In this document: piece by piece, positions 24,653 to 35,330 of the stretch
How the letters are laid out: the number at the start of each line of letters is the position of its first letter
Numbering within the stretch: position 1 is the first letter of the stretch
Assembly: GCA_003255065.1 (NCBI GenBank)
Contig: QAOA01001102.1
Span: forward strand, 1 to 64,000
DNA length: 64,000 nt
Origin: Cercis canadensis
Taxonomy: Eukaryota > Streptophyta > Magnoliopsida > Fabales > Fabaceae
Direction of reading: 5' to 3'
Notes under the pieces: generated by a model
What the model was told of the DNA's origin: nothing
Database searches by the model: none
Seen by the model: the letters and a program-made list of their open reading frames with translations, nothing else
Position numbers and translations under genes: made by a program

Positions 24653-24996
24653 CTGGCAATGGAGTTCAATATTAAGAGTTCCCAATTCAAAAGCTAGGGA
24701 TTTCACCAAAAAACCCCAATTCAGAAGCACAATCGAGGAGACAGAAACTAGATTAGTGTTTAAGTGAGCACGTGCCTTGCATGTGTTCAGTTAATCTGAT
24801 TAACTAATGAAATCAGGCTTTTAATCATGCCACGTGCATGGCACGTGACTGTTCTGTCCATTAATTAACGTTAGTCTGGATTTTGGGGGTCAATCGCACA
24901 TTTAAATAGTTTCAGGAGGTATTCCCTTCGTTTTTAAATTTTTGGGGGTAAAGCACACATAGCTTAAAGTTCAGGGGGTTTTTTTGGACTTTTCTC
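24653..24996 (-). repeat. Right terminal inverted repeat of the MULE
   Basis: Inverse of 18471-18802, ending ...GGACTTTTCTC. It is followed by the second copy of the target duplication, TAAAACTAA. Confidence 0.9.
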
Positions 24997-25005
24997 TAAA
25001 ACTAA

Positions 25006-25468
25006 TAATCATTTAAAGGTAGGATATATTACGTTAAATGTAATTTTATATAAAACATTATAAAGCAATAAATCAATTGTTCAGATTGATAATGATTTGT
25101 TGCATTTAATTTAGAGAAGTAAATGAAAATCAAGCAATTACATAGGGTCCACATTGTGATTACAGTAACAAGCGTGTTATGTTGGGGAGATATCGTGCCA
25201 TGGGTCTTGATGAGCGTGTGGCATAATATTCTTGGTTAAGCACAAATTTGAATTAAAAGTTTAAACTCGTGAATTTTGGGTCAATCCAAATATTATATAC
25301 CTCACCCTTTTGTTTTTATTCAGTGTGAGATTTTTTTACTTCACATTACTTAACACCCACATCATTTACATATTCCGGATAATATCTCTCTCACATGTGA
25401 GTATCTAGAAGTCTCCCTTAATTGGAGGTCCTGCCAAGTGGCTTCACTTAGGAGAAGGAAGCAATGGA
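25006..25468. other. AT-rich spacer without a recognised gene
   Basis: No coding signal and no repeat that I could assign. Confidence 0.4.
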
Positions 25469-25576
25469 AGATCCAGAAACACAGCAAGTACAGCCATTTT
25501 TCCAACTATGCACCTTCTTCAACTGCTCGTCCAAGTTTCCAAAGCTTCACGTAGAGCTATTTTTCTCTTAGGGTCC
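25469..25576 (+). pseudogene. Short exon-like ORF cut by a transposon end
   Basis: The ATG at 25469 opens MEDPETQQVQPFFQLCTFFN followed by CSSKFPKLHVELFFS and a stop within TTA-GGGTCCGTTTGTTT. The composition resembles the N-terminus of a small conserved plant protein of unknown function that starts Met-Glu-Asp and has a PFFQL...FPK motif; that is from memory and not certain. The frame ends exactly where a PIF/Harbinger-like terminus begins (about 25570), as if the exon had been interrupted. No downstream exons were found. Confidence 0.3.
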
Positions 25577-25720
25577 GTTTGTTTCTATGGAAAAAGAAAA
25601 TTTTCTTTTGTTTGTTTCACGAGAAATAATTTCTTAGAAAATTTTTTTGTTGTTTGTTTGGACAGAAAAGAAAATTTTACAGAAAATTGTTTTGGTTCTC
25701 AATATAACTAACACAACCAA
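25570..25720. mobile_element. PIF/Harbinger-like terminus
   Basis: GGGTCCGTTTGTTTCTATGG, preceded by TTA, has the look of plant PIF/Harbinger ends (GGG...GTTTG-type inverted repeat, TTA target). Internal short inverted AAAATTTTCTTTT motifs follow. No matching inverse end was found downstream, so the element may be truncated; its right limit is a guess. Confidence 0.4.
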
Positions 25721-26369
25721 AACTGAAAATTATCTCCATAATCAAAATATTTTTGAAACATTTGACAACATGAATAATGATATTGTGAGGCTTTGAACAG
25801 ATTGGGAAAATAAAATCTTATCCTACATAACTAGTAAGATCCATTGAGAATCTTTTTCACCATCCACTGAGAATCTATATTAAAGCTAAGAGGTCCAGGA
25901 GCAGAACTTAAAACTTTATTAGGAACTTTGTATACCTTACGTACAACTACAATCTTAGAAAGAATTTTCCTAAGTTGCCATTATTAGCCGGAACCACATG
26001 TTTTCCAATATTTAAAGATCATAACAAATTAATTCCTCCACTAGATCACATTTAATATTGCCAAAATAAAGAGTTGGATTTTGAGAGTCTCTTATCAGCA
26101 AACTTGAATTAGTTCCAGAAAAGGGAAGTCCAATTGTATAAGTCAACTCTAGCCACACGAAAAACAAAATAGTGTCAACATTTCACATTCACAAATTCAC
26201 ATTTACTCTTCTATTCACAAATTCTTTCAAATTGTATGCTGTTCATAACTAATTTTTTTCCATACAAGTCAAGGCAAAATATCAGCAACAAGCTTTCAAC
26301 CAAAATGTTTAAAGATTAGAATAGAAAATTGAAAATAAAAATCTAGTAAGATCCACTGAGAATCTTTTC

Positions 26370-27292
26370 CACCATCCTCTTATGACCCACTCGTTCTTGG
26401 TAAGAAATGCCAATGCAAGCTTATCATTGTGCATAAGGTTATCAAAGACATCATCTAAATCATCTACGTCAAAATCTTTCACAACCATCACTTCATTATA
26501 CAAAATTGTTGCATGTTCTCGATAATGTTCTTCCTTAACTTTTGGATGGACGGCCTTAGCAATTTTGCTCATACTAGTAGCGACAAGGTTGATTACTTCA
26601 ACTAAATCATCACTTGAACGATATCTTTTCCCAAGTCTCCTTGAAGTTGAGGTTGCTTCTTGACCTTTGTTCTCTGATTCTGTATCAATACCTGCACTTA
26701 TTTCCTCAACCTCAAAATCTGGGCCTACTTTTGCCATGCTTCCGGTAGGTTGATCATTCCCTACGACAATGCCCATCTCCACCCAATTCTCAATGAGTCT
26801 GTGCCTAAACTTAGCCACATCTCTATTCCTCTGAAAAAAAAAACAAAAAAAAACAAAATTAATTATGACAATGTGCATGGCATTTTTTAGGATAGGAGTT
26901 GAGAACTTCAAAAGCAAGACAAAAATACTTATAGCAATATGTTCTTTCCACACATCCTCATCATTCGTTACTTTTTTTGTCACTAGATCCAAGCTGAAAC
27001 CACTTTGGGATAGAAGCCTCTTCAAAGCTAAATATTCCTTTCTTATTGTCTTCAATCGATTAGCAATGTGTTCCCTCTTATCTCCTTAGAAAATTTTAAA
27101 GTCAAACTTTTTGTCATGGTATTGTAAGCTGAATCTTTGAAAGTCTTATCAACTTTTAATCCCAAAGCAGCTTGCCCAGTTAACCCAATTAACATTTCTT
27201 TATCCATAGGTATAGTCCATCTCAATTGACTACCTTTTTTTCACTTTTTCCCGAATCATCATCACTTTTTCCTTTTCCGTTATCCATCTACA
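26370..27292 (-). pseudogene. Myb/SANT-like transposon ORF (PIF/Harbinger partner protein), decayed
   Basis: Read from 27292 downwards: MDNGKGKSDDDSGKSEKK, then in a shifted frame QLRWTIPMDKEMLIGLTGQA and KTFKDSAYNTMTKSLTLKF, then shifted again KREHIANRLKTIRKEYLALK, RLLSQSGFSLDLV and DVWKEHIA. After an intron-like gap comes RNRDVAKFRHRLIENWVEM, ending near LAFLTKNEWVIRGW. This is the Myb/SANT-like (Myb_DNA-bind_3) protein that accompanies PIF/Harbinger transposases; copies of it also occur as stand-alone plant genes. Two frameshifts (one in an A run near 27240, one near 27085) and a missing middle of the domain mark it as dead. No DDE transposase was found nearby. It may belong with the terminus at 25570. 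Confidence 0.75.
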
Positions 27293-28620
27293 AGAAAGAA
27301 GAAGCATCATAAATAATGCTGGTGGAATTAGAAAATGAAAGAACGTTAGAACATAATGCTGGTGTTTGCCATATCTTGAAACCAAACATGTTGCATGTTA
27401 ATCCTTGATAGAACGACCTCCATTGCGAGGGTATAAGGTAATGTTATTCACACCAAAGCCTCAAAATATAATAAAAAAACACAAATAATCAAAAAGAAAA
27501 GAGTTTATGTCAATAATCAGATACACAGAAGCTGTCATTGGGCAAAGGAGACAGGAAAGCCCGCAATAATTCGTTGTTAAGCATTTAAAAGTGTAGAAAG
27601 AGAACATAAATTACTAAAACAGTGAGCTCAATGTCATTTTATTCTTATTTATTACTACTATTTTTTCCTCCTTGCTTTTCTATTTTAACTGTTACAAAGC
27701 AGTCTTGCTTTTTAATCTATGCTTTCCTTCGTTCTATTCCTTTTGTTTTCTCCTTCAAAATCCTGCTCTGCTTCTTTTCCTTGTTGCTGGTGCTTCAATT
27801 AGTTGATTAAATCTAATCTTTCATGTGCATAACTATAAAAAAATAAAAAATAAATAAATAAATAAATAAAAAGCTAGTAAAAAAGTTTGATTTGATGAAA
27901 CTTTAAGATGACATTCACTAGATTATATAAAACAAGATTTTTCAAGCAGTACTAAAATCTATAAAAATATACTAGATTGTACCTCATTCACCTTTGAATA
28001 ACACAGAAGAGCTATCATAGCAGCTGAAAAAAAGTTCAACTGATTCCACAGTTTCTATCAAACTAAGTACTTAATTTCAAGCTCACCCACTTATCATCAA
28101 CATGAAATAGCAGAGGCAGCATATGTCAAAAGCAGCATTACGTTACCCTCGAAATGACTGTGCTCCTGTTCAATTAATTTCACTACCAAAACAAGTATTC
28201 GGTTTCACTTACACCACTATTCAGGAAAGCATACTCGGTGATGGGAAAAGTTTTAAAAGCATTGCTTCACAGAATAACATCCAGCAAGCTTTAACTTTTA
28301 AGGAATCCATGGAGATGATGTCTATACAGAATACATAAATCTTTTGCACAAACTCCACCCTAGTTCAATTACTCATGGATGCAATCATCATAAACAATGT
28401 TCTCTCCATCCATCAAATACAGATCAATCATCAGAGAAAGGATGATCGATCAAGAAATTTGGCCCACCCAAAAATATAGGCCGGGGGAAATAGGCTCAAA
28501 TTTTTTTGTCAGTATTTTGGCGGCTCAGCCCAAACCTAACTTGGGTTCTATTGGCTAGCCCACTGGGCCGGGCTTATTTTGACAATTATATTTGCAATAG
28601 TTTATGGCAGAATTATGGAG
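27293..28620. other. Spacer without a recognised gene
   Basis: AT-rich, with an (AAAT)n run at about 27850-27870. A 71-codon plus-strand frame at 28123-28338 matches nothing I know. At 28455-28575 there is a GC-richer piece with GGCCCACCC and CCACTGGGCCGGGC, of a kind seen in repeats, but I cannot assign it. Confidence 0.4.
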
Positions 28621-28639
28621 AATTTTTCATGCATTAGAT

Positions 28640-28808
28640 CAATCCAAGCGCTTTGGTTTTATCAAAAGGTTGTTGGAGAATGACATGCATCTTTGTATTT
28701 AGCATATCGAGTGGTGAATTGGCTTGCAAACTGGGCTCATAAGTGTGAGTTGGGTGTATACTCTGGCTTCACCTTCGAGTACCTGCTTTAGTCTCTTGTT
28801 TGAAGACC
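28640..28808 (+). pseudogene. Possible LINE RNase H tail
   Basis: The plus strand reads AYRVVNWLANWAHKCELGVY, similar to the C-terminal RNase H motif of plant LINEs (YREAN..ADWLAN). It abuts the point (about 28808) where similarity of the minus strand to beta-galactosidase stops, so it may mark the breakpoint. Short and weak. Confidence 0.3.
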
Positions 28809-28810
28809 AA

Positions 28811-29217
28811 CCTGATGAAAAATAGGCATTTAAATAAATCTTAAGAAAAATTAAACGATTAGAAAGATTAGTGATGGTGTTTGTTTGAAGAAGAACCTTG
28901 TAAGACCATTTCTGCCATGATAAGTCTCTTCTCCCCTCATTGAGACCATTCAATGTAATTGGGCCAAGAACACCAGCATTCCATGTTTCAAAATGTGGAC
29001 CAACATTCTGCATATCAATAACAAGCAGCAGCTGAGTAATATGGACATGCTCATAACCCAAAGTTTATGTTTCTGAATGACTTTCTGATGAGAGAGAAAG
29101 AAGTAACCAGAAGACCAACAACAACACTTAGCAGGGAGATTTTGTTAACACCAGCTCTGAGCTTCACACCCTGACTAAATGTTACTTTAGGGAATTCTAA
29201 ACTTCTAAAGGCAGTTC
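28811..29217 (-). pseudogene. Beta-galactosidase (GH35) fragment, downstream exons
   Basis: Exon 29108-29217 reads [20 protein letters not shown] followed by [16 protein letters not shown]. Exon 28897-29007 reads NVGPHFETWNAGVLGPITLN followed by GLNEGRRDLSWQKWSYK. Both have canonical splice edges and match the C-terminal half of plant cell-wall beta-galactosidases, which release terminal galactose from pectic and other wall polymers. A next acceptor at 28812 opens VGLQTRD and then a stop, where the family reads VGLKGEA, so the gene ends here. Together with 34439-35330 it forms one broken gene on the minus strand. An ORF-length frame across the region mixes exon and intron and is not itself a product. 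A second copy of 29026-29217 lies at 29961-30152, past an N. Confidence 0.9.
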
Positions 29218-30926
29218 CTGACCACAACAATGAGAATAGCACGTTCAATGTAAGTATGCAACAATGATGTCTATTCACTACAAGAAAAACGTATATTAGT
29301 CACGAATTTTTCTCACAAACAAAAAATCCGTGAGAAAAACGCAAAATTTCTCATAGACTTTCTCACGGAAAGTGACTAATGAGAGTTTCTCATGGATTTT
29401 CTCACAAAATGGCACCCTAACTGTAACAATTAATGTGTTGACTATTCTCACGGACTTTCTCACGGAATTATGTTGCCATGAGAAAGTCCATAAGAAAATT
29501 CGTGAGAAATCGGTGCACGTCGTTTCATTTAAAATTTGAATTTTAGGGTTAGTTTCTCACTGACAAATTCCGTGAGAAATTCTACATTTCATCACCTTCA
29601 CGCGGCTGCAGCTTCCATTTTTAAAAATCCTTCAACCTCTCTCTCCTCTATTCTCTCTCTCTTCCAGGACATTTCTCCACCATTTCCTCTCCTTCTACTT
29701 GGGTTTTGCGGCCCAAGACATCATCTTCTACCCAATCGGTTTAGTTTTTGGATTTTTAGCTCTTTGAGGTAGGTTCTATTATCCCTCTCTTATCTCTAAT
29801 TTTTTATGTGCTTTTATGAGAAATTGTTTGTCAATTTGCATGCATATTACATGTTTTAGCTGTTTAGAATATTTATTAGTTATTTTAGATAGTATAGGAG
29901 TTATTTTGGATGTATAATAATTTAGTTACTTTTCTAGATTTTTCTGGGATGTTGTAGAANCAGCAGCTGAGTAATATGGACATGCTCATAACCCAAAGTT
30001 TATGTTTCTGAATGACTTTCTGATGAGAGAGAAAGAAGTAACCAGAAGACCAACAACAACACTTAGCAGGGAGATTTTGTTAACACCAGCTCTGAGCTTC
30101 ACACCCTGACTAAATGTTACTTTAGGGAATTCTAAACTTCTAAAGGCAGTTCCTGACCACAACAATGAGAATAGCACGTTCAATGTAAGTATGCAACAAT
30201 GATGTCTATTCACTACAAGAAAAACGTATATTAGTCACGAATTTTTCTCACAAACAAAAAATTCGTGAGAAAAACGCAAAATTTCTCATAGACTTTCTCA
30301 CGGAAAGTGACTATTGAGAGTTTCTCATAGATTTTCTCACAGACATAAGTGATTGTGAGAAACATCTATGAGAAATGGCACTCTAACTGTAACAATTAAT
30401 GTGCTGACTATTCTCACGGACTTTCTCACGGAATTATGTTGCCATGAGAAAGTCCATAAGAAAATTCGTGAGAAATCGATACACGTCGTTTCACTTAAAA
30501 TTTAAATTTTAGGGTTAGTTTCTCACTGATAAATTCCGTGAGAAATTCTACATTTCATTACCCTCACGCGGCCGCAGCTTCCATTTTTAGAAATCCTTCA
30601 ACCTCTCTCTCCTCTATTCTCTCTCTCTCTTCCAGGACATTTCTCCACCATTTCCTCTCCTTCTACTTGGGTTTTGCGGCCCAAGACATCATCTTCTACC
30701 CAATCAGTTTAGTTTTTGGATTTTTAGCTCTTTGAGGTAGGTTCTATTATCCCTCTCTTGTCTCTAATTTTTTATGTGCTTTTATGAGAAATTGTTTGTC
30801 AATTTGCATGCATATTACATGTTTTAGCCGTTTAGAATATTTATTAGTTATTTTAGATAGTATAGGAGTTATTTTGGATGTATAATAATTTAGTTACTTT
30901 TCTAGATTTTTCTGGGATGTTGTAGA
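29026..30926. repeat. ~0.95-kb direct repeat flanking a single N (assembly junction)
   Basis: 29026-29959 and 29961-30926 are copies in the same orientation with scattered substitutions and one ~30-bp length difference, separated by a single N at 29960. Each copy contains beta-galactosidase exon sequence and the complete left end of the CACTA element. A real tandem duplication breaking exactly at an N is less likely than two haplotype contigs placed end to end. Confidence 0.85.
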
Positions 30927-31054
30927 ACTTATTTGAATTGATTTTGATTACTGTTGGCTTCATTGATATGTATTTTATCATGTACAATTGTATGAAATTT
31001 TAAGTTCCTAGATTGGTCCATTTTTAGGGGAGACTCTGTCAAATTTTTGGTAGC

Positions 31055-31590
31055 AATTTAGGGTGTTGGGTTTAGGGTTAATATTGGGTAGGGGTTTGGG
31101 GTTAGGGGTTAATATTAGGTGGAGTTTTTGTTATATGCTTGATGTTGAATGATTCTGGAATATCTTTTTTTTTTTTTGAATTATTTGAATGGCAATATAG
31201 AATTAGTTTTGTAATTTTTTCTATTACTATATAATTTTTACCTCTACTACTATGTAATTTTTAGGTATGGTATAAATTGTAATTTTGTGATTGTGATTCG
31301 GTGTATTTGTGTGGAATTTTAAATTTTTGGAATGTTCAAGTTTTAGGGGAGACTCTTGCCAATTTTTTATTTATGATTTCGGGTTTAGCAGTTTAGGTTT
31401 GGGTTTTGGGATCTAAGGGTTTAGTTGTTTGGGATTAACAGTTTAGGGCTTGGGGTTTAAGGTTTAAATGGTCAAGAGTTAGGGTTTGGGTTAAGGTTTA
31501 GGATGTAAGGGGTCTAAGATTTGGGGTTTATAGAGTTAGGGTTGAGGTTAAGGTTTAAAGGATTTAGGGTTTTGGATTTGGGTTTGGGTT
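31055..31590 (+). repeat. G-rich TTTAGGG-like degenerate tract
   Basis: GGGTTTAGGG, GGTTTGGGG and AGGGTTTAG-type words recur irregularly. They resemble the plant telomere repeat TTTAGGG but are not in register. The tract lies in the leader of the CACTA transposase-like gene and is probably intronic or untranslated. Confidence 0.6.
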
Positions 31591-31659
31591 ATGAAAAGTT
31601 AGGACGAGTGATTTTATTGTATACATAATTGCCTTGTTAATATTGTTTTTGTATGATAG

Positions 31660-33774
31660 ATGTCAAACGATCTTTGGCGGTCATCTCCAACATCCGAGCC
31701 CTCTAGGAGGGACAAGGGCAAGGTTGTGGCTCGGTCTTCTCGAACTGACTCAGCCTTGTGCTTGTTTATGCCAACTCCAGGGTTGGCACACACACCGTCA
31801 CCTGGTACAACGCATAAGGGGAACTCATCAGGAGCCCACACCCCAGGATTCACAGCGTCGACAGTTGCAGGGTCGTCGCATGCCACTTTGAGTATTTCGG
31901 AGTCCCCATCACCCAGCTCTTGAGCGGTTGATGGTCGGATGTGGATTTGGCCATACGGGAAGAAAGAGTAAGTATTTTCTAATACCAAGTTTTGATATTT
32001 TTTATCATTTTAAGTTTATTATTTTTTATTGATAAGAATTTTTCTTTTTTTTGTGCAGCTTTCTTCTGTCTACGGAGCCCATTAACATTCTTTTGACTAT
32101 TTATAAGTCGAAATATGAGGGCAATTAGACCGATCCCACCTCTATTCCTGATGAGGTGAAGGAACTCTAGTGGACAAAGTTCAAGGTAATAATTTTAACT
32201 TAATTAATTTTATTTTATTTTAAGCTAACTTCATTTCAATTGTACTAACCTTGATCTTCTGTTTTTTTTAATGTAGAGGAAATGTATCTGGGACCTGCAA
32301 TTTGAAAGCGATATTCGTAAGATCTGGCTCGCAAAGTGCAGTGATAACATTCACTCCTCCTTCTGAGATATTAGGAAGAGAAAGTCGAATGACGATTGGT
32401 TGTCACCTTTTGTGCTGGAGGCCTTGAAAATTAAATGGGCCTCCGAAGAGTATAGGGCAGTCTCGGAGCGGAACAAGAAGAACCGCTTCTTAAATTAAGG
32501 CCAGGCCTACCGCTGGGGCGGTTTGATCACCATCTTCGAACACAAGAGGAGGCTGGTACATTTTTTATTTAAAAATCTTCTTTCATTTAATATATGTTTA
32601 AAAATTACGTTATTTATGTTTACTAATAGTTTTTTTTTTTTTNTCTGTTCCTGATGAGGTGAAGGAACTCTAGTGGACAAAGTTCAAGGTAATAATTTTA
32701 ACTTAATTAATTTTCTTTTATTTTAAGCTAACTTAATTTCAATTGTACCAACCTTGATCTTCTATTTTTTTTAATGCAGAGGAAATGTATCTGGGACCTG
32801 CAATTTGAGAGCGATATTTGTAAGATCTGACTTGCAAAGTGCAGTGATAACATTCACTCCTCCTTCTAAGATATTAGGAAGAGAAAGTCGAATGACGATT
32901 GGTTGTCACCTTTTGTGCTGGAGGCCCTGAAAATTAAATGGGCCTCCGAAGAGTACAGGGCAGTCTCGGAGCGGAACAAGAAGAACCGCTTCTTAAATTA
33001 AGGCCAAGCCTACCGCTGGGGCGGTTTGATCACCATCTTTGAACACAAGAGGAGGCTGGTACATTTTTTATTTAAAAATCTTCTTTCATTTAATATATGT
33101 TTAAAAATTACGTTATTTATGTTTACTAATAGTTTATTTTTTTTGTAGACGAAGGAGTTAGGGAGAGAGTCTAATGCACCGGAGGTCTTTCATCACCTCC
33201 AACACAATGCCAGTAATGGTTAGGTCCATCCACAGGTTCAGTCTACTTATGTAAGTATTTTGGAAGTTGTTTAAGAGGTTTAAAAATCTTAATTATAAGT
33301 TTATTATTTCTTATTAACTTTATTCTTTAATCTTTGCAGACTGAGTATGAGAGGGGCCAGTCTGACAGCCAAACCCAGTCATCTTCGTCTTCTATCAATG
33401 ACAACGACATATGGCTTGATGTTGTTGGCTGGAAGAACAAGAAGGGTTGGGTTTATGGCATGGGTTCTAAGGTCGGCCTGTTGAACTCGGCCCATGGACA
33501 AGGTTCCTAGCCCTCCAACCGGCACATCCTCAGATGTCGGAGGTTTTGTCCCAGATGGAAGCCATGTCACAGGAGATGTAGGAGCTCCACCAACTGGTGT
33601 CATTGGTCTAAGCTCTCAGGGGATCCGGCACGTCAACAGAGCAGCTGGCTACGATTATCGCAGCTACTGCAACAGGGTCATAGTGGGACATCCAATGCAG
33701 CCCTACAGCCCCTGACTGACAATGATGATGACTCAGTTGAGGACTTGGAAGATGACAACGACATCGGAAATTAG
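31660..33774 (+). pseudogene. CACTA Transposase_24 (Ptta/En/Spm)-type gene, decayed
   Basis: Exon-like pieces lie at about 31660-31969, 32059-32186, 32277-32555, 33149-33250 and 33340-33774, joined by GT-AG introns. The first is Ser/Pro/Thr-rich and ends GRMWIWPYGKKE. The core reads KWASEEYRAVSERNKKNRFL, GQAYRWGGLITIFEHKRR and TKELGRESNAPEVFHHLQ. That order (WASEE...SEQNKKNR...GG...EHKRR...LGR.P...) is diagnostic of Transposase_24, a CACTA protein thought to bind subterminal repeats. In-frame stops occur in several pieces, some replacing expected Trp codons (for example EL*WTKFK near 32170), so it is dead. An assembly junction duplicates the middle exon (32141-32642 versus 32644-33138, N at 32643). 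Confidence 0.85.
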
Positions 33775-34438
33775 GGTTTAGTGTTTATAATGTAGTGTAC
33801 TTTTGTTTTTCTTTCATTGTATAACATTTATAAATTGTTGTTATATTTCATTAATAAAATTTAATGGTTTTTTTTATATAATACATTTAATTGAAACTAA
33901 TAATTAATTACTTAAAAAAAATTACACATTTCTGAGCTTAAAAAAAGAAAAAAAAAACTCACGGAATTTCTCACGGGCATAACACCGTGATAATTTCTCA
34001 CGGTCATAAATTCGTGAGAAACTCACAGATTCATTCGTGAATAGTTCTCATGCGTTACATAGTTTCTCTGTGATAAAATCTGTGAGAAATTTCTCACGGT
34101 CACTTTCTGTTTGTGAGAAATTCCTTTTGTTATGACTGTTTTTCTCTCGCCATCATGTTCGTGAAAAATATGTTTCTAACAAAATGTTGGGCATTTTTTC
34201 ATGGATTTTGTCTATGAGAAAATCCCTATTTTCTTGTGGTGATTGAACAATTATTAGCTTTGAAATAAGATTGCCTACTTGGAATGTTTTACAAAGGAAG
34301 GTCAAGGAAGAATGACACCTAAACCTATGGTGTTTTGTACCAAGTATTTGATAAATTACTTGTTCATGTTTCAATAAAATAATTCCAAGCAACGTGCTTA
34401 GTGTTAATTGTGATTATATATGCCAGGACCATGCCCAC

Positions 34439-35330
34439 CTGCTAGCTGACCATTGACAAAATCATTCAAAGCATGACCAGCAGATAAGACTGTAAGAACA
34501 GGATCCTTTCCATTCCTTAAAATTCCTTCTTTGGAATTAATCACAACATTGGCGAGAAAAGAAACAAAACAAGTATTAGAGATCGAAAAAAAAGGTGATA
34601 AACTTTATTAATAAAGTGTTCTAGGCATAGATTTTACGAGAAAGAAAACGAGCTGCAGAGTTATATGTTACTCACTCTATGTACCACTAGTAGTCAAAGA
34701 CGTCTCTTGTTGTATTTAGCTGCTCCAACAGTTCATGGTGAATGAACTATCATCAGTAGATGCTGTCTCTTCATTGAATGCTTGCCAAGAGAGTCCTCCA
34801 TCAATAAGACCACGACTCATCCTCATCTGTGCACTCTGGGAACCAACCAGTACTGCGATTTTGGATTTTTCATTTTCCTCTGTTATAAATATCTTGATTA
34901 TTTTTAATAAAGCCAATTATTTTTAATTAAAATTTCATAATTTGTTTCGCTCGCCCTAGCAGTGTTATAAACAGTTTTATTGCATTTAGGAAACATGCTT
35001 ATAGACCAAGGAGGCAAGTTGTAATGCATATTTCCAAATGCCACAGTTGCAAAAGATTTTGGGTTATAGTTTGCAAGGAATGCAGCACAAGCTCCTGACT
35101 TTGATTTGAAGACATGAGCCTGGACATTAATGATGAAAGTCATAAATTTAGTCTAGTTAGAAGCATTTTAGATAGGATTGATAATTCTCAGTTAACTGAT
35201 TTTAGTTATACCTCTTGATAGTTTCCAATCCGTGTTAAATTGCGATCTGCAGATACTAAAGCAAGTCCACAGAGCTTTATTGCTCTGTGTAAATCCTTGA
35301 GATGGCGCCACTTTGGTTGCCTTAGCAGTC
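34439..35330 (-). pseudogene. Beta-galactosidase (GH35) fragment, upstream exons
   Basis: Read downwards. Exon 35212-35330: [20 protein letters not shown], then [19 protein letters not shown]. Exon about 34960-35119: [20 protein letters not shown], then [20 protein letters not shown]. Exon about 34695-34850: SAQMRMSRGLIDGGLSWQAF, then NEETASTDDSSFTM. Exon 34439-34518: NGKDPVLTVLSAGHALNDFV, then NGQLA. Exon order and boundaries follow plant BGAL genes, and the last donor (GCAG|GTGGGC) would splice in frame to the acceptor at 29218, across the intron now holding the CACTA element. The third exon has a small deletion shifting the frame after SSFTM and a TAG in the DYLWY motif. The N-terminal catalytic half is absent, so the copy could not encode an enzyme. 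Introns show it is a genomic duplicate and not a retrocopy. Confidence 0.9.

Larger units (their letters stand above)
18471..24996. mobile_element. Mutator-like element (MULE), 6.5 kb, with 9-bp target duplication
   Basis: The ends are GGGAAAAGTCC (18471) and its inverse GGACTTTTCTC (ending 24996). They are flanked by a perfect 9-bp direct repeat TAAAACTAA at 18462-18470 and 24997-25005, the usual Mutator target length. The terminal inverted repeats are long, about 18471-18802 and 24653-24996; they are closely similar and the right one carries a short extra segment. The element carries a transposase on the minus strand and a GRF zinc-finger ORF on the plus strand, reading towards each other. 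An assembly junction (N at 20278) lies in the noncoding middle. Confidence 0.95.
29276..34241 (+). mobile_element. CACTA (En/Spm) element in a beta-galactosidase intron
   Basis: The left end CACTACAAGAAAAACG (29276, again at 30211 in the duplicated copy) pairs with the right end TTTTCTTGTGGTG (ending 34241). The 3-bp target duplication ATT lies at 29273-29275 and 34242-34244. Many subterminal repeats of TTTCTCACGGA/CGTGAGAAA in both orientations fill 29290-29580 and 33955-34140, the usual transposase-binding arrays of CACTA elements. Inside is a decayed Transposase_24 (Ptta/En/Spm) gene; no Tnp2-type (Transposase_21) gene is present, so the element is non-autonomous. Allowing for two assembly duplications inside it, the true length is near 3.5 kb. 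Confidence 0.93.

Noticed and set aside
29961-30926. A second CACTA left end and second beta-galactosidase exon as a real tandem duplication
   Set aside because: The copy begins exactly at a single N and repeats the preceding ~0.95 kb; an assembly artefact is more likely.
31055-31590. Interstitial telomere array
   Set aside because: Words are TTTAGGG-like but irregular and out of register, within a CACTA leader.
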